Below, one piece after another: positions 37,375 to 51,911 of a DNA stretch of 64,000 nucleotides. The notes beneath the pieces were generated by a model. It saw only the letters and a program-made list of their open reading frames with translations, was not told where the DNA came from and searched no databases. Source of the DNA: Lates calcarifer (taxonomy: Eukaryota; Chordata; Actinopteri; Centropomidae); the NCBI RefSeq assembly GCF_001640805.2, contig NC_066852.1:5378194-5442193 (forward strand), given 5' to 3'. A program made the position numbers and the translations under genes. Each line of letters opens with the position of its first letter. The stretch's first letter is position 1.

Positions 37375-40300
37375 CTGGAGAAAAAACAACATGGAGAAAA
37401 GATTAAGATTTTGTTCATTAAAAGGCAACAAATTTTGATTATTTTTTTATTATGAAGGTGCTAACATGATTTTTTTAGTGTTAACCGGCACAAATAGGAC
37501 TGAAATTTGAGATATAATTAGAGCAAATTAAACCCGGAGCACTTTTACAGCTTAGAAAATAGACGACAGATTAAAGAGAAAAGCACAGAATTAAGAGTGT
37601 GTAACTGAGAGTTGTTAAAGGTTTTTAAAGAGCACTATACCTGCTCAGTCATTGATGCTAAATGGTGCAGAATTTTAATCTCAAGCAAATCTCTCATTAA
37701 AACTAGATTTTCAACATGATACATTTAGACTGCTCACAAACTCAGAATGTCAAGTAAAGAGTGTGGTTGCACTGGTGTAGGAGGGGTAAGGACTATAATA
37801 AACACAGAACATTAAAATCCTCAGCCTTTTTTTACATTCTGGCCACTGCACACAAGAGGCAAGTAGGCGGCACAACTTATAAAAACACACTCAGCTGCCC
37901 TCTCTCTAAACCTCTTGAGCTGGGTGCATGAAAAAATACACACAATTCTATCACCAACAACATGGCTGTGTGAAATGAGCATATAATGTAATTGCTTAAC
38001 AGTTACATTCAAAGTATAAATCAAGAGGACGTGTGAAATTACATGCTCTAAATTCTTTATCTATCAAACCAAAAGCAAATTCTCTGGCAGTCAAGGGGAA
38101 GCATGAAAGAAGTAAATGTGGTAGAACTGTGCTAATCAGAGGCTCATGAGAAAGTAGGTTGACTGAACTACTGAAATATTCAGATGTCAAACATGTACAA
38201 ACAACTAAAATATATTATTTTAACATATGGCATTCAAGTGAAAATATTTCAAATTGCAACAACGACTGAAAAGGTTTTCCATTTAATATAACCATTTGCA
38301 TACCTCTGTGGGCTCCAAATTACTTAACAATAAAAATATATTGTGTTTCTGGTCAGAGTTTATACCATCTGCAGACTCTAGCTTTATTTTTTTTGTTTCT
38401 TTTTTTAGTCTGATTGAAAAAATAAATGAAAATAGAGACAGAAGCAGAGATGGAGGCTAGGTAATTCCCATAGGTTTTTTTTTTTGCCAAGCTTTGAAAT
38501 TGCTTTCTTCCCCCCACTATCTTTCCTCTTCCCCCATCAATTTGAATGACAGCATGTTGTTGGCATAATTATGTATGAAAAGCAATAACACAAACTCAAG
38601 CACCGTGAGGCACAAGTGAAATTTCCCCCCTGGAGATCATACGGAAGAACAACAACAGGAGGTGCGTCTCGCCAGTGATTTCCAAAATAGCCCAAGTTTT
38701 GTTCCAGTGATGACTGTTGCAGCATTTGTGACTTTGCAACAGCGTGTTTCTGATTGGTCTTACCTTCCCACTCAACAAGTAAGCTATGCTGTTTTTAAAC
38801 TAAAACCATTTTCCACTGTCACGGTAAGGCATCTTTTATAGTGCAGTGTTACGCAACGTTGTATTTTCAGAGCAGTCACACAACAGCCACACATTGGTGG
38901 GAATGGTTGTGCACATAACAGGAAGACTGAAAACACGAAATTCCTTGTTCAGCATTCAGGAGTTTTGTAGCCTCTGCATGACATAGAAGTCAGCATTACT
39001 TGACTTTTGTTTCACCCAGATGCTGCCGCTTTTGTGAAAGAAGTCTAAGCTAGAAATCTAGAATCTAAAAATTAAACATAACTCAGCCTCTTTTGTACAG
39101 AAGCTGAGTAGTTTTGGTGTTGGGCTATAGTTTATGAGAGATGAATACTGAAAAAGATAAAAACATAAGATAGAGCCACAAGTGAACAGGAAGACAAAGA
39201 GGCAGGAGTCTGAAACAGGCCGGGTAAATGTCAAAGCCCCAAGGGGTGATCAAGATTTCCAGTGTTCTTCCTCTCCTTTGGAAAAAAAGGTGACAGTTTG
39301 CCTATAGCACATACATACAATTACCAGACAGTGTTACGTAGGCCCTATATACATTAAGGGAAAGGGTCATAATGGTTCTTCCCACAAGTCCATGAATGAG
39401 AAGGAGTTCAAAGGTTCGGACTTTCCTGATAACACCTGATAAGAAAAGAAGTCAAAATTCCTCTCCTCAAAGTGACAAATCCTCTATAAGGTTTTGGGGG
39501 ATTAAGAACTCCACTAAAGCGCTTTTTTGCTGATGGGAATATAGAGTACAGTCTGATGGCCCTGCTCTCAATGCAATTACATTCACCAAAATGAAGAAAT
39601 AGGAAGCTCTGAATAGGAGGAAATCGTATTGAGGCTTTGAAGTTGCTTCTAGCTAGAGTCAAATAGCAGCTGGGCATCTGTCTGACATACATTTTCAAGT
39701 ACTGAAAGCATACAAGACTGTGAGCAGATATACCTTTTAAGGTTATATTTCATTAATGAAAAAACACATTACTGCAATTTCCTCTCTTTTTCCCTCTCTT
39801 CCTCAAACCAATGTTTTATTGTATAATGTCTTGTGTTTATAGGTTGCATATGTGAATCAGTATGTACAAGAAATTAAAATAATCACAAATGTCTGAAATT
39901 AGTTTGATGAACTGTGTTTAAATTAAGGTCAACTATGAAATCACCAACTTCACCGACTACTGAACAAACTTTTAGTAACTACTCCAAATATTGCTATTTG
40001 CTGACTGTCACAGATGTGGTACGTTGTATGACAAAGAATTTGAGCCAAAAATGAATCAACTGTTAGCTACATTCAAAATAAATTACAGCTGAGCCTTGAG
40101 TTAAACCACAGAGGAAAAGAAAATCTAGACACCCATCTGTCACACCTCTACAGATGAGTGTAATGCAGTGTTTTTTCATCATCTTTAGCTAGTTATTACT
40201 CATATTGATAAAATAATTATTAATTGAAAATAATTTTACAAAAAAGAAAATGCACCATCACATTTGTGGCAAGATATCAAAATAAAAAAACAAAGAATCG

Positions 40301-43300
40301 TTATGCTCCTCTAAGTAGCTGTGGTTGAATGGGGTCATATTGATGATGGACTGAGTTGTGATGGATGTACATTAACTGCTTGTCAGGAGACAGCTGGCAC
40401 TCTCCCAAAGTGCCATTACTAGTCCACTGGAAGTCTAATCTGATCTATGACAACCCTAATCTCACCTAATCTTAATGATTTGCAATGAAATTCTATAATG
40501 TAGAACTGCAAGAAAAAATACCTGAGGTGCAAAACTTCTAAAAAAGAATACAAAAGCATTAATTATATTTTTACAGGATTGATCTCCTGTGGAATAAAAA
40601 CAGAAAACAGTCATTATTTTTGTGAAGTGCCTCACCTCCCCCGAGATCTCTAAGCTGTAAATGGAGACCATTCATTTAACAGCTTTAAGGTTGCATATGT
40701 ATCATGGCTGAGCTGAGTGTGTCTGGCTAGGGGGTTAGTTTTTTTATTTTATTTTTTGTGGGCGTGGGGTTCTGTGGTGAGAGCTCAGCAGGACAGAGCC
40801 TTTAAGAGCTGACTCATAAATTTTACAGTCCAAGTTGGTTGGAGCAAGCCATGTGGAAATGTAAAGCAAAGGCTTTTCAAGGATAGGAGACCAACATGAG
40901 AGACTGAGCTAAATATCATCAAGAGCAACGTCAAAGTGGAAACCACTGAACTCCAGCTCTTAAAGATGATATGCCTACAATCCACTTTACACTTGAGGAA
41001 ATGATCTATCAATGGCTGTCTTCTACAAATAGAAAGCTATACTACCTTTGTTGGTGTTTTCATACAGACATACAGCTCAGTTGGAGGAATGGAATAAAAA
41101 GTGTGACAAGAGAATTGCTTTAAGATCATAAGACATCAGGCTATTAGTATAAGTATGACATTACAGTGGTATGACAGTACAGACCTGCGTGTTGACAAAA
41201 CCCGACTGAGCTGCCATACAAATTCAAGAATATCTGAATTAGTAAGCTCAGTAATATTCCCCACATAGCTCAAAGTGAGTGTGGATGTATGTACCAGATA
41301 AGGGCGAGGCTGGAAAAGATGAACTCAAGCTGGTTTAAATGGACAGCTGGAGACTGAACAGTATGAATGGTTGTCTAGAGGAAGGTGTCTAATAGGAAAG
41401 CCTGGACCCTCTAAGGACCTATTAGCTCCTGCCCATGGAGTACTACAGCAGGATGGCAGGAACTCTCAAAGCTACATGTCAGCTAATGAAACCACAGGGA
41501 TGCTGTAGGAGTCCAACCTGTGAGAGCCAGAATCTGTTTGACAAGACTGGTGTGTGCTGAAAAGATGAATTACTCTCTAAATTGCCATGCCAAAAGAGAC
41601 CTGCAGCACTCTTGAAGGATTTATGTGTGATTTAACTTGTAGATCTCATAGCTGTCACTCATCAACGGTAGTGAAAAAGTCCCTTAAAGGCATCCACAAT
41701 GTGAAATACGTCAAGGAATTCCAAAGGATGAACTTCTTGCAGTATTGATCTGTTACACTGCAGATCATAGAGCAAAGCTTTAGAGAATGTCTTTTCTTTG
41801 AATGGTTACAATTACAATCACTTCCAGGTATCACAGTAACCCTGTGCCAATTACATGTCGTTACCCTTTTATACCAAAGCTACATGAAGTCAGATTATAG
41901 CTGTTAACCTTGTGAAATCAACAGCAAACACTGGACCCTTGCTTCAGTTTGAAAGTTGTACAGTTCATATCTTCATACAAAATTCTACACATTTGAATTA
42001 CTCTTGTATTGTAATTATAGGACTGATTAATCCTGCAGAGAAAACAGAGCACTTCTTATTTTAATTAATTCCACTCAGCATGAACTTTCCCTGCCTACCT
42101 GGCGAGTTCAAACTGACAGACTGAAAATCAAAAAAGACTCACATAGAGCTCTCTGTTTTAGATTATATTTAAACATCAAGACAAATTCACATACACAGTG
42201 AATTATCGTCAAACAACTTCAAAGTTGTTTTAACTAAGAAAAAGGGAGGAGGAAATAATGAAGCCCGGGAGTGTGACAGAGAAATAGTGCGTAAGGTAAA
42301 AGTGCACAAAAACGAATGAAAAAAATTGGAACAAAACAGCCACAGGGAGCACAAGCTCCCGCTGCAACGTCCTTTCTGTAATGGAAGATGGCAAAGTGCT
42401 GAGGCAGAACTTTTTCTCATCTTGTACAAGAACAAGTGGCTCGGTATGCCCTGATATAAAACAAGTACAGAGGACCACTGCCAAAGATCTACAGTGGATT
42501 CCAAGACCCCACCCCTCCCCAGCCTTATTTCACAACAGACACAAGCGGGCTTTTATCTTTAAACAGATTTACATCCTCTGAAAAGGCAAAAACATCAGAG
42601 CAACTGCCAGTAACTCATCACATTGCTCCAGTACTCTTGACTTGCATTGAAATGTTACAAGAATGGGGTCGACGATTTACTTGCATGTGGGTCCGACTGT
42701 TGAAACCAGTTAAGACATAAAGCAAACTGTTATCAATACTTTTGAATCCAACGTGAAGTAAACCTTTAAATATCTAAAAGCCCTAAAATAGAGGAAAATT
42801 TTAAAAATAAACCTAAGTTTAGAAGCACATTAAAAATGACTTTGACTGACAACGTTATGATTTTGCTGATTTCTTCTGACATGAAAATAGTTCTGCTTCA
42901 ATTATCCAGAAATAATCTCCTGCTAAGAAGTCTCAGGTCAGATAAGTGACTGTCAACTTGTTTGAGCATGTGATTAGAGATGTCCTCATCATGTTGCTGC
43001 TGGAGACAAAAGCCCTTGACAGTTCGTCATTAAAGAAAGAAAAGTGAGGTTACCAAACTGTTGTAGACAGAGAATGATACTGTGTTCAGATCTTTTGATC
43101 TTGATGAACTGATGGAGAAAAGAGAAAAGTTCATTTTGAAATAATTTTACTTGACAAGCTGTTTGCTTTAGGTAACAAGCTGTTAAACGTGTTTCCATAC
43201 TTCTCTAGCTCTGGGTGTAAACATGCCCTACATCTTTCCACACTGCATACTCAAAGACTATTTTCCAAACAAAGATGGTACAATGCTCAGATGATGGTCT

Positions 43301-46300
43301 GACTTGTACAATGAATCCAGGGAAGGTTTTTTACCCTTTCTGCCTGATATTTGTACAAGGCTCAGCTGCGAGGTCAATACGAATCCTCACACCTACTTAC
43401 CAACTGCTGAAGGTCCAGTGTGCTACCCTCCCTCAAGCCAACCATACCACCTCATACAAGGTTTATGTGTCATCACACATCAGATCAAAATATTCTGTTC
43501 ACTACAGCCCTGCAGGGAAAAGGACATAAAGCACAGATGGCACTTCAGCTCATCAAGTTTCTACCCAGACAGGGGTGAGAAATGCTTTTCATTTCAACAT
43601 GAAGGACTTGAAAATAAATCAGAATTCTGCAATAGATCAAAAGCCTGTACTCCTCTGTAGTGAACTGAGGTAAAAAAGATTAAGCCATCTTCTGGCTTAG
43701 CAACTAAAATTAAGGCTAAGCTGAGCTAACCCTCACACTGCTCTCAAGATAACCACCCTCCCCACCCAATTCTACTTTAAAAGACATAGCTGTTAATGTC
43801 TAAGAACAATCACTTTTAAGCCAAAATTCCAGTACAGATGCAACAAAAGAACCTGCCACTGGTGGAGAGAGGGAGCTTTAAAATCTTAAAAGAAGGGACA
43901 GAGGAGAGAGGGGGAGGACGGAAGATGACAATCAAAGAAAATTCAACAACTTTTCAATGCCTGTTCCTCGCTCATCTGCAATTCTTTTTAGGGGGATAGC
44001 TTCCCTCTTACAGAATTTGTTGTTTTACAGCTTTGCTGCCTCCTCCTCCACCTCTTGATTTCCATCAAAGCCACAGGAATTGATTTGCAAATGCGCATTC
44101 AAAGTTAAATTGGCAGCAGAGAGGGAAGCAGACTAGAGTGCTTTCTCTACAGCCTCCTACTCTTTGACCCTGTGGGGACAACAACATGATGCACTTGCAT
44201 GAGAATACAAAGTCCCAGCCATAAAGAGACAACCTTCTTAATTGAGCTTGTGTTGATGGTTAACATGTAAACGGGCAGGATAAACTTTGCAAAAGGAAAT
44301 TGGGTGTTTTTATCATGTCTGTCTTGAAAAGCTTGGTGAGTAGGGGCTCAAGCTGCCTCTTTCTGCTCTTTTCTTTGAGAAGCAGGGATCGTGGAAATTG
44401 GGAGCAAAAAGACCCAAAATCCCAGGGCAGCACCAAAAAATATGCCCTTTCCACTAGCAACTCTCTGTTTCTTCCTCCCTCTGAGTATGGCCTCTTACAC
44501 TGGAGAAACAGCTGAAATTAGTTTTGGCTGGATGTTTGGGCAAGCTGACAAGGCAGAGGCAGCATGCTGTAGATAGAGAGCAAGCAGTGGCATCTTTTCT
44601 GGTCCAACAAGAACAGACAATTGAGCCTAACACACCATTTTTACACAAAAGGTTCCTCATGCTAAAATGTGGCTGAGAGGTTTGGGAGTTGGTAAAGCTT
44701 TGATTTAGTTCCAAGTACAGAAACAAGCCTGTGGGGGCAACAAAATGTCCCAGAACATGGAGATTTCAACCACTTTGACTTTGACTTTCCTCAAGTTTCT
44801 GCAGCACATTCTGGAATGAGTGATCAAGTATAGGCTTCTGCAAAAGATTCAACAACATCAATAATGCAGAGGATGGTTCAACAGAACTATTCTCATTTAA
44901 ATATTAATTGAATACAACTTAGAGGGGCATTAGCAAATAGCAGTCCTGAGGACTAATATACAAGCAGTCCAACATCCTCCAAGTTATCACAAATCCTGCC
45001 AAGAGTTGTCAGTTTGAGTTCCAGTGACCCGCCAGTAAGAAGCATCGATTTTCTCTACTGACTCTCCCCACCATGGAGAGATGTGGATGGGCTTTGAAAG
45101 AACAAGAGAGCAGCAACTGTATGTGGTGACTACACTCTTCATTTGATTTAGCTGTAAGTGTTCTATGTGATGAAAGCAAGAAGAGACAAGAAGAAATAGA
45201 GGAGAAAATACTGGAGGGAGGGAAGTAACAGTAGATGGTTCCTAACAAAAGGGGAAACCGTTTAATCATAGCATGTCCCAAATAAGGCTGTGTGTTAATG
45301 ACTGGATTATTTCTTATCACTAATCATCAGTCCATTAGGGATCACCAATGAAGGCGCAGCAGTGTATTTGCTCTCTCACTCATGTCAGGGAGGAAATCCT
45401 CGAGGGGCTCCAGGACAGGCACACCACTGGTTGTGGGTGGCCTAACACAGCTGTGGGGAAATGCCACTGGTTTCTTGTCCCACAGCAGCATATTTCAAGA
45501 TTAGCCCCTATTAGATCTGTGTCTGCTTAAACGCACATACACACAAGCTGACAGCTATCTGCTCTGAACTGTCTGACCACATAGATCACACATGAGAGGA
45601 AGGGGTTCAAGACAGGGGAGTTCCTGAACTCCTGGGTCCATAACTAAAAAGGAAAACTGGAGAGTCTGATTTGAAGTTTTAGCTTATTTTCCATTCAAAT
45701 AATCTACATGAGGAGACCTATAATTTGGGTTTTTGGGATCAACAGTGCAAGATGATGGGGAGTTCTGAGATACAGTGAACTATTCATTTCACTGACAAGC
45801 TGCTCGGTCTGTCTCTCTCAGCTGAATGACTCAGTTCAGTGTGCTAAAAATTTTAAGATTCATTGATCATTTTTCTTGATGATACACTGCTCGCACTGTA
45901 AGAAGACTAGCTTATGATATGAATGAGCTCTAGTCATATATGAAACACTCAGAATGTCTAATTGTAAAAGTTGAAGAGTGTGATAATATTACCATGAAAG
46001 AGAATAGTAGATAAATGCACCCTTTACATATTGTTGGAGAGATTTAAAGCAACAGTGGTTCTGACATGTGATTTAGACAAGAGGTGGAGAAACTGATGTA
46101 GGGTGGAAGCTTAAGGAGTGCAAGAGATGGATTCAAATCCAGCTGCCAGTCACTTGAATACTTTTGAATTTTGCTGTGAGTTGCTCTCACAAGTTGAGGA
46201 GGCACTCTGATTACCTTGTCATCCAAGTCACATTTCTTTATTAGGCATTTCCCTTTAGGGCATCTTACATAACCGTCAATCATCACACAGAGCTGCTACA

Positions 46301-47406
46301 GAGAACTAATAGCCAAAGAGACTCTCTAACTGCCTCCTATCCCCAAGTCACTTTTTGTGTATCAACTCTCCCATCACAAAATAACAGGAACCCAGTGACT
46401 GTCACTTTTCAAAAAGAGCTGTCCCTGTCAGTTCTAAAGCCAGCCATTAAATCACTGACAGAGACTGTCAAATCCCCTCCGCTGTAGCATCACCTTGATA
46501 CACGGGTGCTGAAAATGATCCATTATCAGTTGGCTCTTTCCCACACAGAGATTTCAAGTGCCAGAAGCTCCCACAAATATGTGCAACCCACAGACTAAGT
46601 AACGGCGGGGACAGCTGTAGCTATACCCATGGGTATTCCTTTTGAATTCTGCAGCAGATTTTGGTTTGCTTCAAACTGCGCTCCAGAAAAGTCTGTGGAC
46701 CATAAAAACTGGGTAAACATGAGGATCTGACTGACTGTCTCGCCAGTGAGACTTGATGAAAACCATATGCTCATGTTAGATGGGTGCTCAGACGTTACAG
46801 AGACAAAAGGACGGTATGTTGGGTTGTGTAAAAATAATGCATACCCACTGCTGGTAAATCACCAGGACATTCCATTTGTGTAAAGTCAGTTGTTGAGCGA
46901 TACATGCTGTGAATAAACACCTCAGTTTCTGATTCCATGCACCTTCAGTGTTAAAACCCATCTAGGTGTTTAATTTAATCATCCTGCAAATGAAATAATG
47001 GAGACCAGATGGTTTATAGAGATAAAATTCCAGTTAATATGCCCATCCCACTGTACCTGCAGTAGCTGTGCAACCTTTTGTAAAGTTTTGTAAGACTATA
47101 ATGACTTATAGATACACTACGACAACACCTGTGTGGAAACACATCTGGTTAAACATCTGGGGCTTACAGTATGTGGTTTTATTAATTAATGACTGTGATT
47201 AATTATAGACTTTTGCAAACTTCTGTTTATGTATTTTAGTCCTGTTGAGATGAAACATTTAGCTGTTATGATTTATCAAGCTTTAAATTAGCTGCATGAA
47301 ATCACTAATGCATCAACATTTAAATACATGATATATTACCATGTAAATGTGTGCAGGTCAACTCTCTTTTTTGATGTTATATATTGATATCATTTGACAT
47401 TATATG

Positions 47407-47431
47407 ACACACACACACACACACACACACA
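47407..47431 (+). repeat. (AC)12 microsatellite
   Basis: An AC dinucleotide run in intron 1. Confidence 0.9.
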
Positions 47432-47739
47432 GAACATTTATACCACATCTATCACACACATACACAAAATGCCTCTTTGAAGGATGTGTCCCATTTTTGT
47501 GGGCAAAGAGGATGCAGGGAAGGAAGACGCCTCTCTGGAGATGAAGTTGGCAAAAGTTTGAAAGAGTCATTTTGAAACTGCATGTGAATTTATGCCTTCA
47601 CTTTTTTACTTATCTAATGAGAGTAAAGAAAATTCCACTACTTGAAAATAAAAGCAATTAATACAAAACACACCTATACAATCTGTATTGTCCAGTTGGT
47701 ATTATCTGCTATGCAGTACAAAAATAGCCTCCACTGGTC

Positions 47740-48110
47740 AACACTGCCCTGTGCTCTATGACTGAGATTTCATTATAGTCAGATGGCAGCAGCCTGTGGT
47801 TCACCTCACTCAATGCCTATTTCAGCGTTATGACCAGTGATGGAGAGGTCAGCCCTCCTAAAACCCACTGGAACTAATGTTGGGGGCCATCCATCTGTCT
47901 AGAGCCTGAGGTGGGGAGCTCAGGCAGCATTGTGTTGGGCCCCTTGGGCAGTCGCACTTGAGACCTTTAAGGAGAGGGGATAGCTGACTTGTTCTGTCAG
48001 CACCCGCTGCTAAGTAGAGATCCTGCTCAGTTTAGTCCCTTTTCTTTGATGCCTAATGGAGAAGTCTCTGGTGCCCCGCCGTGTGTTTATTTTGGCCCTC
48101 AGTGGTAGGA
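47740..48110. promoter_or_regulatory. Candidate conserved non-coding block (intron 1)
   Basis: About 370 bp of balanced-composition, repeat-free sequence stands out from AT-rich flanks. It includes CAGCGTTATGACC, GGGCAGTCGCACTTGAG and GCCCCGCCGTGTGTTTATT (a forkhead-like TGTTTA core). It has no long open frame. The call is by composition and motif only. Confidence 0.25.
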
Positions 48111-50725
48111 ATGTGCAGGGATATTACGTATGACCATCAAGAGAGGAAGTGCAAGTTTTGGTTTGCAGATGGAGCTGTGCACTGGGAAACATATTGGGCG
48201 TATTTTTGTTTATTTGTTTGTTTTTTACATTACTACACTTGAATGCACAAAGAACTTGCTGAGAATGCATCATGTGGTGTCATCAGACTTTTGTGTAATG
48301 AAAGTTTGTGACTGTGAAATTCTATTATCATGAGTGTACACAATGAGTGACTCTTCCATGACAAGCGTAAAAAATTTCAGCTCAACCCCCACATTTTTAG
48401 ATAACTTATTCCTTATTTCTAAATTTAGCAGACCAGCAGTTGTGTGGGGAAAAAAAAGCCGGAAATGGGCAACTAAGCTTCAAACGGTGGTTTCAGCTCA
48501 TGATTAACGCTGCTGATTCTGTGATGACAGGAAGAGGATGTTTAGATCTTTGCCCTGGCTTTTGAGTGTTATTTTTCAATTAGCGTAAATTAGGATTTGC
48601 TTGTATTGTAGTGATTTTCAGGAGATATAGCTCATTTCCATGTATCATACCAAGGCTTGCTGAGCTATTGACAGTCTAATTGATCTGTGAAGAACAGATG
48701 GGCAGGCAGGTGGGGGAGGAAGAAGGTACACTCAGTGTGTGAGTGCGTGTTTGTTCTCAAAAATGACTACAAAGCTTTCTCTGTCTCCTTTTTCTCACCG
48801 CAGAAAAAAGGAGACATGTCGTCAATAAGCCAATACCAAAAACCTAAGCTTCTGCATGTTGTCTTGTCATGAGTCATCCGCAGTTATACTGTTACAAGTC
48901 CGTCACATCAACTATGAGATGTGACTGACTAAAAGACGGAGATAAATAACAAATTAGATCTGGGTTAACCCTTTGCAGTGTGGATAATTACTTCTTTCAA
49001 CTGGGCTGTGCAGTAAACTGGATATGTACCATAAACACTAAAGGGCCAGTTTACCCAAAAAACATTCTATATAGATCATCTCTCGCAGTATCTAGCCATT
49101 CAAATAAGACCAATAATCTCAATTAATGCCTAAAATTAATCCAAAACTATTTTGATAATCAGCTCTTTGGTTGCATTTTCAATAATTTCCAGCTCTTCAC
49201 ATGTGAGGATTTATACATAGAGGACTGAATGGCTCTGGGTTTCAGTCCTGTTTCACAGAGCTTCCTGTCAACTGATTTCTTTAGGACCTGCCCTCCACCA
49301 AAGTAGTCCCCATTAAAGCTGCTGTTAATGGGTCTGCTGAATATCCACAGTAACAGGGATATTGTTTCTGGAATGAAATACTGCTCTATTGTATTTGGTT
49401 AGATAGATTTATGTGTTTGTTTTTGTTGATTCTTTTGTTGTTGTTTTTTCTTTTTTGGGGGGGGTGTGAACGGACCCTTTAACTGGTTGATAATTCCATT
49501 TTCAGGATAAAAAGTCTGATACTTGTATCCCAAGTTTAAAGAGACTGCACATTTACTGGAATGTCTCCAATTCAATCCCAGCAACAGCTATAACTCCTGT
49601 CAAACTGTCCTTGACCAATCCATTAAAGCCCTCCCAACCTCCTCCACCCTAAGTTACTGCGGATGACAGAGTGCTTTAAAAGCCTCATGTGAAAACACAC
49701 CACCAGTAACCAAAGAAAGGACTTTGAACAATGACACATCTTGGTAATTGTACTATTTCAGCCACATTACACCCCACAGCAACTCCCTCCCTGAAGGAAA
49801 TGGAGTTGTATGCTAAGACTGTAATTACAGTGTGGGTATCAAGATCTGGCGAGGGCTATTTGATCTGGTTACTGGTCTGTTTGGGGACATGCATGAGACA
49901 ACAAGGTAGCTGCTTTCGAAGCCCTGCCGCCAAGTCACTTTAATAAAGAGCAAGGCAAACACATGGCCTGTTGACGGAGACCGCTGTGTTGACTGATGGT
50001 GACAGAGATGAGTGACAATAACAGCGCAGACTCCAGTGTCACCTTACTGACCAAACAGTCTGAAGACCAGAACTCTGACACATGACTCCGGCTCCATGTG
50101 AAGGAGCTCTTCAGATGTGAAAGGGAAAAGAAATGGGAAGCCAGGACGATTCTTAAGTTCATCTTATCACACGAAGCTTAATTTAACATATGTATTTCCA
50201 TGCTTATACTGATCTGAAGCTTACTCTCCCTTTAATCTCCCTTTTAAAAGTAGCTCTGGATAAGGGTGTCAGAATGTGACACAAATGCTTATTTAAATGT
50301 AAATTTCAACTAATAAAAAGTTAGTCTCATGGCTAAAAACAGTACAGGCTTTTCGTTAAACGTCACTGTGTGTTTTGCTAAAGTAAAAAGAAGTAGCTTT
50401 AATCCAGCCTTTGTAGTCCCAGAGGAGCATCTGGAGTCACTGAAGGAGCACTTTCACAGATGCTGAGTTCATATGCTTTGGGTTCATAGCCAATGTTTAC
50501 AGCCTTGTAAAAGGGAGCCTCAGCAGCACGGCCAGGCCCAAAGACACCATGCTGTCACAAACTATAACATCCCACTTGCATCGAAAAAAATTGCTTTTGT
50601 ACATCACAGTCGGGGGTGTTTCTGTGTAGAACACAAAGACATAGGTATGTTGACAAAGACTGGTAGCGATTTACCAGTTACACATCTGTGATTGATGGAG
50701 GATCTGTGCATCCAGCATCCAGTCT

Positions 50726-50744
50726 CATCATCATCATCATCATC
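50726..50744 (+). repeat. (CAT)6 microsatellite
   Basis: Short CAT trinucleotide run in intron 1. Confidence 0.85.
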
Positions 50745-51671
50745 TCAGCAGGTTTTCATCATCCCATAGCTGACTCAGTCTACAAGTGAGAATCCTGCTC
50801 TGGTGGATGATGTGCCTGTAATAGTTGATTTTTCTCCCCGTAGTCTAGTGTAAGAGGGACTAAAACTAAAGGCACTCTGTGCAATTATTTGAATACAGAG
50901 TCATTAAAAAGGCAGTTACACAACAAAGGGCCAATTTGCTGCATCGGACATGTGTATCTAGGGATTTAGTGGAGGCTAAACCCAAGGAAACTAGGCTTTG
51001 TACTACACAGTACATCTTTATCAACAATCACTGCATAAATTCTCAGTCTGCTTAATGCAGCCACGGAGCACCAAATGTACACAATACAACACAAGAGTGC
51101 AATCGGATGGAAATGGAAAAGCAGTTTAACATTTAACATGCAGCATCTGGTGAAGCCTTCCATCCAAACACATTACAGTAAGAAGAAATCATACATTTTT
51201 TAGCATTGTTGTCCACAGGGGGAAATCAAGCTCCCAGCCTTCCCATGCTCACTTCCAGTAGGCCTACACTGCATCAGTGAATGGAAACTGAGTGGATCGT
51301 GCTGTTTCTGTTTCACAATTGCATTGTACCGAGTATGTGTCTTCGCCTAATGGGCCTAATAATAGAGATAAATGAGCAGGCTAGAATCTCAGCGAAGTCA
51401 GATTTCTGTGGGGAGCAGATGCTGGTGAGAATCCACAGTCCCCTGGGCAAGACTCACAGCAAAGCTGCATATGGGCTACTGTGATGTCTGCTGGTTTAAG
51501 TGGCCTTTTAAATGACATCATCCAGGAGGATTACTTATCTACTTATGCAGATATGACATAAACGCAGGGGTTATTAAACTTATTTCAACTCAATGATCCT
51601 TTACATTATATACGGGAAAGAGGACATGAAGTAGTCATTTTATTAGAATAACATTGCCAGTGAAATTAATT

Positions 51672-51702
51672 TCTTATCTTTCTTTTTTTCTTTCTTTCTT
51701 TC
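51672..51702 (+). repeat. (TTTC)n tract
   Basis: TTTC tetranucleotide repeat with one T-homopolymer interruption, about 125 bp downstream of the exon 1 donor on the coding strand. Confidence 0.8.
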
Positions 51703-51827
51703 TGTGGAACTCCTTTTAGAGCCCCGGGGAGTCTGTCCTACTTTGGGAGCCCCTGGTATAAAGCATATAGGCTCCATCTGTGCAAACATAACCCATAACA
51801 ACCAGCAGCACGCCAATTTAAACTTAC

Positions 51828-51891
51828 CATATGCCAAACTTCTGAGTGCAAATATAACCAGCAGGACAACTAAAGTCGGGCGGTACTCCAT
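51828..51891 (-). CDS. robo3: Robo receptor exon 1: start codon and signal peptide
   Basis: This is the first coding exon of a Roundabout receptor, read on the minus strand. It encodes 21 residues plus one base. The peptide starts MEYRP and continues with a hydrophobic stretch (LVVLLVIFAL), then RSLAY, which is the layout of a cleavable secretion signal. The exon ends TATG followed by a strong gtaagt donor. The phase-1 junction joins exactly to the Ig1 exon, giving Y-G-S-R, as in the Gly-Ser-Arg start of mature vertebrate Robo proteins. The ATG has A at -3 and G at +4, a strong Kozak context. The coding role and splice site are seen in the sequence; the assignment to Robo comes from the exon it splices to, because signal peptides are poorly conserved. 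The paralogue (robo3 rather than robo2 or robo1) is inferred from the Ig3 exons. Confidence 0.85.
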
Positions 51892-51911
51892 TATACACTG
51901 AGATTTTTCAT
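51891..51911 (-). other. uORF of six codons overlapping the Robo start codon by one base
   Basis: On the coding strand an upstream ATG at 51911 opens MKNLSV and stops at TAA (51893-51891). The last A of that stop is the first base of the Robo ATG, so stop and start overlap as TAATG. The uORF ATG has C at -3 and A at +4, a weak context, while the main ATG is strong. Leaky scanning would therefore be expected to let most ribosomes reach the main start. It matters only if transcription starts upstream of 51911, which the layout makes likely. Confidence 0.6.

Larger units (their letters stand above)
37375..51827 (-). other. Robo intron 1
   Basis: A 14.45-kb intron between the signal-peptide and Ig1 exons with a gtaagt donor and a ctccag acceptor. 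It contains CA and CAT microsatellites (47407-47431 and 50726-50744), a TTTC tract (51672-51702) close to the donor, and one candidate regulatory block (47740-48110). No other exon was recognised. Confidence 0.85.
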
